A DNA stretch of 22,636 bases from contig CAZAJS010000014.1 of NCBI GenBank assembly GCA_964485635.1, positions 1 through 22,636 of the forward strand, in the 5' to 3' direction. Below the pieces are notes generated by a model. It ran no database searches. It was not told where the DNA came from and saw only the letters and a program-made list of their open reading frames with translations. The DNA is from CAZAJS01 sp964485635 (GTDB taxonomy: Bacteria; Pseudomonadota; Gammaproteobacteria; Francisellales; Francisellaceae). A program made the position numbers and the translations under genes. Positions 1-6,795 of this stretch are shown one piece after another; the first letter of the stretch is position 1, and the number at the start of each line of letters is the position of its first letter.

Positions 1-1
1 C

Positions 2-670
2 ACTCAGTTAACAGCCTCAGCAGGCGTGTCTTATAATAAATTTTTAGCCAAAATTGCCTCAGATCTAGATAAACCAAATGGGTTATCTGTTATTCCACCA
101 GAAAAAGCTCAAGCTTTTATTGATCAACTACCTGTTCATAAGCTACAAGGGGTGGGTCAAGCCACCGAAGCAAAAATGAAAAAAATGGGAATTCATACCG
201 GTGCTGATTTAAAACATTACGGACAAACGGCCTTAATGCAAGTATTTGGCCACAAAGCGGGTTATCGTTATGATCAAATTGCCCATGGCATTGATACACG
301 TCCAGTGAAAACAGAACGCACCCGTAAATCAATTGGTAAAGAAACCACTTTTGCTACAAACTGTCAATCCGTTCAAACTTTACAACAAGAACTGCAACAA
401 ATGGCCGATCACATTGCAATGCGGGCACATAAAGCTGATATTCAAGGCAAAACCATTACCTTAAAAATTCGTTACCCTAATTTTGAGACCCATACACATC
501 AAGTCACATTAGACCAGCCAACGAATCAAGCGGCTCATTTATACCACTATGCTTGTCAATTGCTTAATGCATTGAATCCGACCGATGTGCGCTTAATCGG
601 AATGAATCTATCTAATTTAATCACACCAAAAGATCAAGCATCCTATCAGTTTCGTTTATTTAATGATTAA
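2..670 (+). CDS. dinB: DNA polymerase IV (translesion Y-family), 5'-truncated by the window edge
   Basis: The reading frame is already open at base 2 (TQLTASAGVSYNKFLAKIAS) and ends at TAA 668-670, so the gene starts outside the window. GTG at 26 is an internal valine, not the start. About 222 residues of a roughly 350-residue family are visible. The segment LTASAGVxxNKFLAKIASDxxKPNG is the conserved end of the palm that carries the last catalytic region. Next come the helix-hairpin-helix thumb (LQGVGQATEAKMKKMG) and the little-finger/PAD domain (TRKSIGKETTF onward). The family performs error-prone bypass synthesis on damaged DNA and usually carries a C-terminal beta-clamp motif. Here the tail is QFRLFND, where QxxLF-type motifs are expected, which fits clamp binding. 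The catalytic N-terminal acidic residues are outside the window. Confidence 0.95.
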   Translation, partial: TQLTASAGVSYNKFLAKIASDLDKPNGLSVIPPEKAQAFIDQLPVHKLQGVGQATEAKMKKMGIHTGADLKHYGQTALMQVFGHKAGYRYDQIAHGIDTRPVKTERTRKSIGKETTFATNCQSVQTLQQELQQMADHIAMRAHKADIQGKTITLKIRYPNFETHTHQVTLDQPTNQAAHLYHYACQLLNALNPTDVRLIGMNLSNLITPKDQASYQFRLFND

Positions 671-687
671 TCAAGGATGAATTCACA

Positions 688-726
688 TTGCAACCTTTTC
701 AACGTGCTTATCTTGTGCGACAATGA
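688..726 (+). other. Possible 12-codon leader reading frame coupled to the permease gene
   Basis: A TTG at 688 preceded by AAGGA (673-677, spacing 10) opens a frame reading MQPFQRAYLVRQ and ending in TGA at 724-726. That TGA overlaps the ATG of the permease (723) as ATGA, the classic arrangement for translational coupling. The permease ATG has no Shine-Dalgarno sequence of its own. This could be a real coupling leader, the relic of a longer N-terminus separated by a one-base shift, or chance. Confidence 0.3.
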
Positions 727-2021
727 AGATAAACTTGCATGACAATATTGTGATAACCATTAACATGTTTACCTTTTACCTGGTGATAACTTGCTTAAGT
801 TTTCTTGTCATGCTAGTTGCTTTTATGTGTCAAACCGCTGGAATCATTTTTAGCTTAGTTGGATTTGTTTTTATTTTATTATGGTCAAGTGGTGTTTTAA
901 CAACACTTGGAACCTTGCATGTTTTAACAAATGCTGGCCCAATTACAATTGTTGCATTATTTGTCATTACGCAAGCATTGCTTGAAACAGGTGTTATCAG
1001 TCAAATCAAATTGTTAGTGATTCGTGTGGCACATCGGCACAAAAGATTAGGCATTGGGTTAGCATTTGGGGTTGTTTTCGTGTTATCAGCTTTTTTAAAC
1101 AACACACCCATTGTTTTTATCATGGCACCTGTGATGGTTAGTTTAGCTAGAGAAGAAGGCTATCATGGGGCATATTTTTTATTACCATTATCTTATGTGG
1201 CAATTTTAGGCGGGGTGACAACTTTGATTGGCTCGTCAACCAATATTATTGCTAATGATGTAGCAGTCCAAGCCGGTTGGGCGGGTTTTCATTTATTCAG
1301 CTTAACCATTCCTGCTTTAATAATGGCTTTAATTGGTTGCCTGTATTTGGGAACCATTGGTAAATATTTTCTACCCCAAGAACATCGAGCAAATAATCAA
1401 TTATTACAAGCAGCACCTTTTTATTATTTCCATTGGCAAAAAGCTTTAATAACGGGAGTGATTTTGATTTTAGTGGTGGGACTTGCCGCATTACAAGTCG
1501 CCTCAATTATGTATTTAGCGGTATGTGGTATGTTCGCCGTTTTGTTACTGCGCTGTGTATCGCTTAAATCAGCGATTCAATGCATTCATTGGGACTTAAT
1601 TGCATTAATTTTTGGGATGATTGCTGTATCATATGGGTTTAATACATTAGGGTTGATTAAATTGTTTGCCATGGGGATAGCAACCCCTTTTATCCAAGCA
1701 CATCCGGTTGTGTTATTTGCAATCATTTTTGCGATTAGCTCATTATTGACTGAGTTTTTAACCAACAATGCGGTAGCCATTTTCATCAGTCTATTTGCCG
1801 TGGACTTAGCCAGACAAATTGGGATTGATCCAACACCGTTTGTCGCAGCAGTCATTTTTGGCGCAAGCGCGAGCTTTGCCACCCCAGTTGGTTATCAAAC
1901 AAACACTTATATTAAATCATTAGCTGGTTATGGCTATAAAGAATTTATCATTGCTGGATTGCCAATGAATCTTTTAATGGGATTCGCAGCAACAGGGATT
2001 GCCTACTTTTATTGGTTTTAA
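723..2021 (+). CDS. SLC13/DASS-type permease (ion transporter superfamily)
   Basis: This is a 432-residue, very hydrophobic protein with about 11-12 predicted membrane segments. It has the internal two-fold repeat typical of SLC13-like carriers: FLNNTPIVFIMAPVM near residue 124 followed by GSSTN at 170-174, and in the second half FLTNNAVAIF followed by TPVGYQTN. In the family the NNT and SxTN-like motifs line the Na+ and anion site, so a sodium- or proton-coupled anion (dicarboxylate or sulfate) carrier is likely, but the substrate cannot be read. The two TrkA-C domains often found mid-protein in longer relatives are absent. Neither ATG 723 nor the in-frame ATG 765 has a clear ribosome site. 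ATG 723 is kept because the stop of a preceding small frame overlaps it. The 3' end overlaps the convergent neighbour by about 3 bases. Confidence 0.85.
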   Translation: MKINLHDNIVITINMFTFYLVITCLSFLVMLVAFMCQTAGIIFSLVGFVFILLWSSGVLTTLGTLHVLTNAGPITIVALFVITQALLETGVISQIKLLVIRVAHRHKRLGIGLAFGVVFVLSAFLNNTPIVFIMAPVMVSLAREEGYHGAYFLLPLSYVAILGGVTTLIGSSTNIIANDVAVQAGWAGFHLFSLTIPALIMALIGCLYLGTIGKYFLPQEHRANNQLLQAAPFYYFHWQKALITGVILILVVGLAALQVASIMYLAVCGMFAVLLLRCVSLKSAIQCIHWDLIALIFGMIAVSYGFNTLGLIKLFAMGIATPFIQAHPVVLFAIIFAISSLLTEFLTNNAVAIFISLFAVDLARQIGIDPTPFVAAVIFGASASFATPVGYQTNTYIKSLAGYGYKEFIIAGLPMNLLMGFAATGIAYFYWF

Positions 2022-2806
2022 CACGCAGGGATGTCCATTGACTGTAACTGTTCCCAAGCTTGATCATGGCAGGCCGATGGTTGGTTTTGCGGCAAACACC
2101 ATGCGTGCCATGAACCTTTTGATTGCGACTTTAAACACTGCTGGAATCCATCTACTTGCAAATAAGCTGGCGGTAAAACCGATGCTGATTGATGCGCAAT
2201 AGTTTGTTTAGCTACAACGGAGGCTTGTAATTGCCATGGTTGACCGATTGTATTGGAAGACTGACTAGAGATTTGCTGGAAATCAAAATTAATCGATTGA
2301 ATGTGATATTGTGCATTCAACTGATGGTTATAACCGGCGAGTGTTTTATAAATATGATCTGTTAACGTTTTTTTTGCATTGGATTTCGCCTGATCAATGG
2401 TTGTTTGTTTTAGTGATTCAGACTTTAACGTGACCGTATAGTCAACAAAGACATCATCATTTGCTTTTAAGTTTTGCTCTAGTTGCTTGGCTTGATGATA
2501 AGGCACAACACCTGTTAGGACAACCGATTGACTTGCATCAGAGATAACTTGCCATTTTGTCTTAGGGGCTAGGTCTGTTAACTGTTTTTTTGCCATGGCT
2601 AATAATGGTTGATCAGTTACTTGATTTGATTGTGCCTGAACATCAACCTTGATTTTTTTAGGTTGAATAGTAAAGCGCATAGTTTGGTCAAACTTTAATG
2701 TTGTTTGAGAGTCGGCCACATTCGAGCTGGCTATTGCAAAAGGGTTTAGCCCTAGCACAAAAGTTGTTCCAATAATAGAACGTTGTAAAGTTGATCGGAT
2801 CGACAT
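2018..2806 (-). CDS. Uncharacterised periplasmic protein with four-cysteine C-terminal segment
   Basis: This is a 262-residue protein with a strong ribosome site (AAGGAG six bases before ATG) and an N-terminal signal peptide (basic start, hydrophobic IIGTTFVLGL, likely cleavage after FAIA, around residues 24-26). The mature part is Gln/Ser/Lys rich with alternating beta-like segments (VVLTGVV, VFVDYTVTL, INFDFQQI), faintly reminiscent of SIMPL/DUF541 or BON-type periplasmic domains, though I cannot assign it. The last 45 residues hold four cysteines (GFQQC, WCLP, SAC and a C-terminal PAC), a spacing that suggests two disulfides. It lies 21 bases downstream of mutM on the same strand and is probably co-transcribed with it. 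No function is assigned. Confidence 0.75.
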   Translation of the reverse strand: MSIRSTLQRSIIGTTFVLGLNPFAIASSNVADSQTTLKFDQTMRFTIQPKKIKVDVQAQSNQVTDQPLLAMAKKQLTDLAPKTKWQVISDASQSVVLTGVVPYHQAKQLEQNLKANDDVFVDYTVTLKSESLKQTTIDQAKSNAKKTLTDHIYKTLAGYNHQLNAQYHIQSINFDFQQISSQSSNTIGQPWQLQASVVAKQTIAHQSASVLPPAYLQVDGFQQCLKSQSKGSWHAWCLPQNQPSACHDQAWEQLQSMDIPAC

Positions 2807-2827
2807 ATTAAGCTCCTTTGTTGTGAT

Positions 2828-3661
2828 TTATTCAGTCAAGATAGATGGTTGACATGTTGGACAAATATAACTAGTTCGTTGGCCCGTTTTGATTTTTTGA
2901 ATCAATGTTTGACAATGATAACATGGTTGGTTATCACGTCCATAAACAAATAACTGTTGTGAAAAATATCCTGGTTTTCCTGTTGGATTGGCAAAATCTT
3001 TTAATGTAGTTCCACCGATGTCAATGGCTTGTTGTAGGACCATTTGAATATTGGTAACTAATTGTTCAACCTGTGGCATTGTTATATCCTGGCCACGGTG
3101 ATGCGGATGAATTTTAGATAGAAACAAGGCCTCATTGGCATAAATATTGCCAATACCAGCAACAATATGACCATCTAATAAAATGGTTTTGACCATTCGT
3201 TTAGATTGGCTTAGTTTAAGGTAAAAATAAGTTGGATTAAATGCCTGTGTTAACGGTTCAGGGCCAATGTGCTTCAAACAAGCTGCCTGTTGTATCTGAT
3301 CGATAATTTGACAATAACCAAAGCGGCGAACATCATTTAAAAATAAGTAAATACCTTGGTCAAACGCAAATATTAAATGATCATGTTTCATGGGCTGGCA
3401 GGCTTGTTTTGAAGTCACCAGACGCAATAGCCCTGACATACCAAAATGCAAGACCATCACATGATTATTAAAGTGTAAAAGTAAATGCTTACTTCGCCGA
3501 GTCGTTGCGATCACCGATTGGCCCTGTAGTTTTTTAAGTGCCTTGATATCAAACGGATAACGTAAACCAGCACTTAAGGAGGTAATCGTGTTGAGGTTAC
3601 GTCCCACAACATAAGGATCAATCCCACGGCGAATGGTTTCAACTTCAGGTAATTCAGGCAT
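2828..3661 (-). CDS. mutM: Formamidopyrimidine-DNA glycosylase (Fpg)
   Basis: This is a full-length protein of 277 residues (family about 270). It removes oxidised purines such as 8-oxoguanine and cuts the abasic site by beta/delta elimination. The start MPELPEVETIRRG gives the catalytic Pro (N-terminal after Met removal) and Glu. Lys58 in RRSKHLLLHF matches the conserved Lys57 of mature numbering. The helix-two-turn-helix region contains GIGNIYANEALF. The C-terminal zinc finger has Cys247, Cys250, Cys267 and Cys270 with the DNA-binding Arg262 (GQRTSYICPTC). The start codon is unambiguous because the proline must follow the initiator Met. It is divergent from the pilin cluster, with about 176 bases between the likely starts. 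Confidence 0.97.
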   Translation of the reverse strand: MPELPEVETIRRGIDPYVVGRNLNTITSLSAGLRYPFDIKALKKLQGQSVIATTRRSKHLLLHFNNHVMVLHFGMSGLLRLVTSKQACQPMKHDHLIFAFDQGIYLFLNDVRRFGYCQIIDQIQQAACLKHIGPEPLTQAFNPTYFYLKLSQSKRMVKTILLDGHIVAGIGNIYANEALFLSKIHPHHRGQDITMPQVEQLVTNIQMVLQQAIDIGGTTLKDFANPTGKPGYFSQQLFVYGRDNQPCYHCQTLIQKIKTGQRTSYICPTCQPSILTE

Positions 3662-3743
3662 ATCCGCATCTAAAACGCATTATTAAATAAGAAACAGTAT
3701 AGCATTGTTTGATTAAAAAAACGAAGTTAACAATCGGTATCGG

Positions 3744-3772
3744 TTGATTCAAAATTTCATCTGGTTTTTAAT
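3744..3772 (+). promoter_or_regulatory. Putative sigma70 promoter of the minor-pilin cluster
   Basis: TTGATT (3744-3749), a 17-base spacer and TTTAAT (3767-3772) lie about 65 bases upstream of the first prepilin ATG, in an AT-rich gap between the divergent mutM and the pilin genes. This is read from consensus only. A second promoter driving mutM in the other direction is expected in the same gap, but I could not pick a convincing pair. Confidence 0.4.
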
Positions 3773-3837
3773 TGAAAAAAATGTTAAATTAATTGCATCA
3801 TTGTTATTTATATGATCAAAATAGGTTGCTTACGTTA

Positions 3838-4407
3838 ATGCAATTACAGCGCTGGAATCATGATGGTTTAATCAAAAAAAACGGATTCACATTTGTTGAG
3901 CTACTGGTTGTATTAGCTTTATTAACCATTTTATTAGTGCTCGGCGGCCCGGCCTTTATGCGGTTATTTGATCAAAATAGAATATCAACTTATTTACACC
4001 ATACAGAAATGATGATTGACCGAGCGTATGATTTAGCCCGTTATCAAAATGAATCTGTCAATGTTTTATTTGAAAGTGACGAACAAGCGGCCTGTGTTGC
4101 TTTAAAAAGACCTGATGATAACTGTGGTTGCTTACCAAGCTCTGAAACAAAATGTGAATTTCAAGGCGATCACCGGTCTATTGTTGAGCCAAATTTTTCA
4201 CAGCGCGTCATTATCGTACAAAATGGCATGGAATTTAATACAGTCACTGGACAAGCAGAATTTGTTGCAGGAAGTGCCGGTATCAAAGATCCGATTGAAA
4301 TTAAGCTTCAGGCACATGATATAACAGCAGGTATTAATATTAATGAAGTAGGGAGTATTTTCATTTGTTCAAACAATCTTGGCAAATATCCAAATTGCGA
4401 CGATTAA
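3838..4407 (+). CDS. Type IV minor pilin, FimT/FimU (GspH-like)
   Basis: This is a prepilin of 189 residues from ATG 3838. An upstream in-frame TTG at 3793 exists but lacks a ribosome site and would give an overlong leader. The leader MQLQRWNHDGLIKKNG ends in Gly16, cut by the PilD-type peptidase before F17. Glu21 sits at mature position +5, followed by a hydrophobic helix (ELLVVLALLTILLVLGGPAF). The globular part resembles the GspH/FimT fold, ending in a strand with GSIFICSNNLG and a terminal cysteine. Cysteines in CGCLPSSETKC probably form disulfides in the periplasm. In the family this protein is part of the pilus-priming tip complex, and FimT relatives can bind DNA in natural transformation. 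It is the first gene of a run of five prepilin-like genes and overlaps the next by 43 bases. Confidence 0.85.
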   Translation: MQLQRWNHDGLIKKNGFTFVELLVVLALLTILLVLGGPAFMRLFDQNRISTYLHHTEMMIDRAYDLARYQNESVNVLFESDEQAACVALKRPDDNCGCLPSSETKCEFQGDHRSIVEPNFSQRVIIVQNGMEFNTVTGQAEFVAGSAGIKDPIEIKLQAHDITAGININEVGSIFICSNNLGKYPNCDD

Positions 4408-5054
4408 CACGTCATCAAGCTGGGGTAACCTTGGTTGAAATTTTAGTCACCTTAGTGTTATCTGCGTTCTTAGTCATTGGGATGGTAGCATTTTTAATGC
4501 ATATGACACGTCATCAAACCGCCTTGACGCGTTATCTCGATGCACAACGCACTGGACAAAATATTGCATTTACCTTACAGCAAAAACTGATTTCCAATGG
4601 GTATGCTGGCAATGCTGAAGAAGAAATCGACCATTCTAATTTTGATAACCCTTTCCATGAGGCCTTAACTGTTGAGGATAACTGTTTATTGTTTGCCTAT
4701 GATGTGAATGAGGATGGTCAACTGCCTGATGTGGGGCATGAGCCCTCTGATGAACGATTTGGCTTTGTGTTAAAAAATGGCATTATGTACCAACGTCCTG
4801 AGAGCGACTCAACATTCAACTGTCAAGACATTGACAATTGGCACAAAATGAACAATGTCCATAATGTAGAAGTCAAAACATTTGATCCCGTATTAGATGA
4901 ACACACGGTCGAATCCAATGATGTGACATTTACCAGACAGTTACTGACCATTAATTTAGCTACCCAAATCCCAGGGGATGAATCAGCGCAATTTGAAACC
5001 CAACTTGTTGTCCCAATTGAAAATACGAAGGTATCAAACAATGCAACAACATAA
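4365..5054 (+). CDS. Type IV minor pilin, PilW-like
   Basis: This is a 229-residue prepilin starting at TTG 4365. The rare start is supported by GGGAG at 4351-4355 with a nine-base spacing. A later TTG at 4395 is possible but has no such site. The leader ends in RHQAG; cleavage after Gly20 gives VTLVEILVTLVLSAFLV with Glu25 at mature position +5. The length, the helix followed by TRHQTALTRYLDAQRTGQNIAF, and its position second in the cluster match PilW minor pilins (PF16074-like). These sit in the tip complex that initiates pilus assembly and presents adhesin. Asp/Glu-rich loops and two cysteines (DNC at mid-protein and FNC) lie in the globular part. Its end overlaps the start of the following gene by 14 bases, indicating translational coupling. 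Confidence 0.8.
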   Translation: MFKQSWQISKLRRLTRHQAGVTLVEILVTLVLSAFLVIGMVAFLMHMTRHQTALTRYLDAQRTGQNIAFTLQQKLISNGYAGNAEEEIDHSNFDNPFHEALTVEDNCLLFAYDVNEDGQLPDVGHEPSDERFGFVLKNGIMYQRPESDSTFNCQDIDNWHKMNNVHNVEVKTFDPVLDEHTVESNDVTFTRQLLTINLATQIPGDESAQFETQLVVPIENTKVSNNATT

Positions 5055-6246
5055 TTTAAAACAAAAAATTAAAAACAAATTACAAGAAAAGGGCAGTGCA
5101 TTAATTTATTTTGCCGTATTCATTTTAACCGTTGTTGTGCTTTTTGTCATTGTGTTGTTCAGTTATGTCCATCGACAAGTCACCCAAGCCAGAGATCAAT
5201 GGCAAACTAGCCAATCCACATTAAGTGTGAAAAGTGGATTAGCGTTTGCATTAGCTTATGTCAATGAAACTGATGATCAAGATGATTATCCAAATATGGA
5301 AAGCTTGACTAATGCATTTGAATCTGGTGAAACGCAGGTAACGGTGACTTCTGATGACTGGGATCATGAGGCTTTTTCTCAAAATGGGGGCACTTATATT
5401 GTCACTTTTTCACCATTACCGGATCAAACATTTCCTGAAATGGACCAAAAAGGGGCTTTTCAAGCCAAAATCACCGGTTGTCCTATAACCATTTCAGTCG
5501 ATGACTGCCAACCTGAAGCAAGGTATGCAAGTACGATTTCTGTTAAACTGATTAAATACTTTGAAGCCGCTGAGCTGACCCCCTCAATTGATGTTCCTTT
5601 AGCTTCACGCGGGGATATTTCACTGGAAGGGAATCCAAGTGTGAGCAATCACTATGGGGATTATGCCATTGCCAAAACATCTTTTGCCCGTGTTAATACG
5701 CGAGGCAACCCTAGTGTCACAGCCGGCAATCCCTATCCAGAAAATATCCAGTCTATTTCTGATTGGGACTCACTGGATGCGCGATCATTTTTTTATAATA
5801 TTTTTAATGTTTCTTATGATGCTTTGGTTGATGGGGCAAAAGTGGTCACGGATCAACGCGAATTAGAATCTGCAGCTAGCGATGATGAACAAGTTTTTTA
5901 CTCACCAAATTCTATGTCAATTACAGGCAATACCGTTGTTGGCTCATCAGATCATCCGGTTTTGTTGTTAATTGATGGGTCTTATGAGCAAGAGCAGACT
6001 GCCTCAGGGACCCCCATTTTTTGGGGCTATGTTTTCTCGACCGGCAACTTTGATTTGCGCGGGAATGTTGAAGTTCATGGTGGGATTTTTTCAGCCGCTG
6101 ATATGCAAACAAACACCTCAAGCCCAATTGAAGGGAATGTGAATATCTCATATAAGCGGTATGACAATATCGATATTGATGATATTGAAGGAGTTGGTGG
6201 AGAAATGTTTGTCTATCCGGCCCCAAGCAGTTTAAAACGCTATTAA
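5041..6246 (+). CDS. PilX-like minor pilin with C-terminal beta-helix (bactofilin-like) region, copy 1
   Basis: This is a 401-residue protein from ATG 5041, with AAGG nine bases upstream. An upstream ATG at 4978 in the same frame is inside the previous gene and lacks a site. The leader ends at EKG18 and the mature protein begins SALIYFAVFILTVVVLFVIVLF, with Tyr rather than Glu at +5, as in PilX/GspK-type proteins. Two cysteines (GCPI, DDC) fall in the central domain. From about residue 185 the chain has short repeated strands built around GN: LEGNPSVSN, TRGNPSV, ITGNTVV, LRGNVEVHGG and IEGNVNIS. This looks like a polymer-forming or DUF7305-type beta-solenoid. It is closely related along its whole length to the protein at 6796-7980. 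A role in the pilus tip or in surface contact is inferred. Confidence 0.75.
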   Translation: MQQHNLKQKIKNKLQEKGSALIYFAVFILTVVVLFVIVLFSYVHRQVTQARDQWQTSQSTLSVKSGLAFALAYVNETDDQDDYPNMESLTNAFESGETQVTVTSDDWDHEAFSQNGGTYIVTFSPLPDQTFPEMDQKGAFQAKITGCPITISVDDCQPEARYASTISVKLIKYFEAAELTPSIDVPLASRGDISLEGNPSVSNHYGDYAIAKTSFARVNTRGNPSVTAGNPYPENIQSISDWDSLDARSFFYNIFNVSYDALVDGAKVVTDQRELESAASDDEQVFYSPNSMSITGNTVVGSSDHPVLLLIDGSYEQEQTASGTPIFWGYVFSTGNFDLRGNVEVHGGIFSAADMQTNTSSPIEGNVNISYKRYDNIDIDDIEGVGGEMFVYPAPSSLKRY

Positions 6247-6262
6247 AAAACTAAGGTGATTT

Positions 6263-6697
6263 ATGCAACCAATCAAGCCTAAATTATTCAGTCATCACCG
6301 AGTCCAAGGATTTGGTCTGGTGTCTGTGTTGATCAGTGTTTTGATCTTTGTTTTGATTTCAGGACTTGTCGTTGAGTCAGCAACAACGGCATTACGTCGT
6401 TCCCGTGAAATTAATGAAACAAAAACCGCCCAACAAGTCATGTATAATCAATTAATGACCTTACGCCATGAAGTGCAAAAAGGGGCTTATACCCCGGATA
6501 TAGAAGAAACAGCCACGGCTACACTGAATGGGACCGATTATCAATTAACCTGGGAAATCAAACCTCAATCAGAACAATTAAAAGCCATTGATATTTCAGT
6601 CACCTGGGGGGAGGATCAATCGCTTGATCTTGAGTCATTAGTTTATCGTTACAATTGGGAAGAAAAGTCAAAATTATTCCAATCCGATGAACAATAG
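6263..6697 (+). CDS. PilV-like minor prepilin lacking Glu at +5
   Basis: This is a 144-residue protein with AAGG just upstream of ATG 6263 and 16 bases after the previous stop. The leader MQPIKPKLFSHHRVQG ends in Gly16 and is followed by FGLVSVLISVLIFVLISGL, so it should be processed by the prepilin peptidase. Mature position +5 is serine (Ser21), not the usual glutamate, which is unusual for a PilV/PilI-type minor pilin. The small globular part (residues 60-144, for example TATLNGTDYQLTWEIKP) is beta-rich and matches the C-terminal half of PilV-like proteins. It is the fourth of five prepilin genes. A terminator-like hairpin follows it, so distal expression may be reduced. Confidence 0.7.
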   Translation: MQPIKPKLFSHHRVQGFGLVSVLISVLIFVLISGLVVESATTALRRSREINETKTAQQVMYNQLMTLRHEVQKGAYTPDIEETATATLNGTDYQLTWEIKPQSEQLKAIDISVTWGEDQSLDLESLVYRYNWEEKSKLFQSDEQ

Positions 6698-6720
6698 ACA
6701 CAATATGTTTGAAGGTGTTG

Positions 6721-6742
6721 ATTGTTTTTTAACAATTTTTTT
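6721..6742 (+). terminator. Weak hairpin with T-run inside the pilin cluster (attenuator or leaky terminator)
   Basis: ATTGTT (6721-6726), a TTTT loop and AACAAT (6731-6736) are followed by a run of seven Ts up to 6742. The stem is short and AT-only, so termination would be partial. It lies in the 98-base gap before the second PilX-like gene, the largest gap in the pilin-mur run. Confidence 0.35.
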
Positions 6743-6795
6743 GTGAGTATGTATTAGACGTCCACATTATTTAAATCATGTTATAGGAGTGTTTT

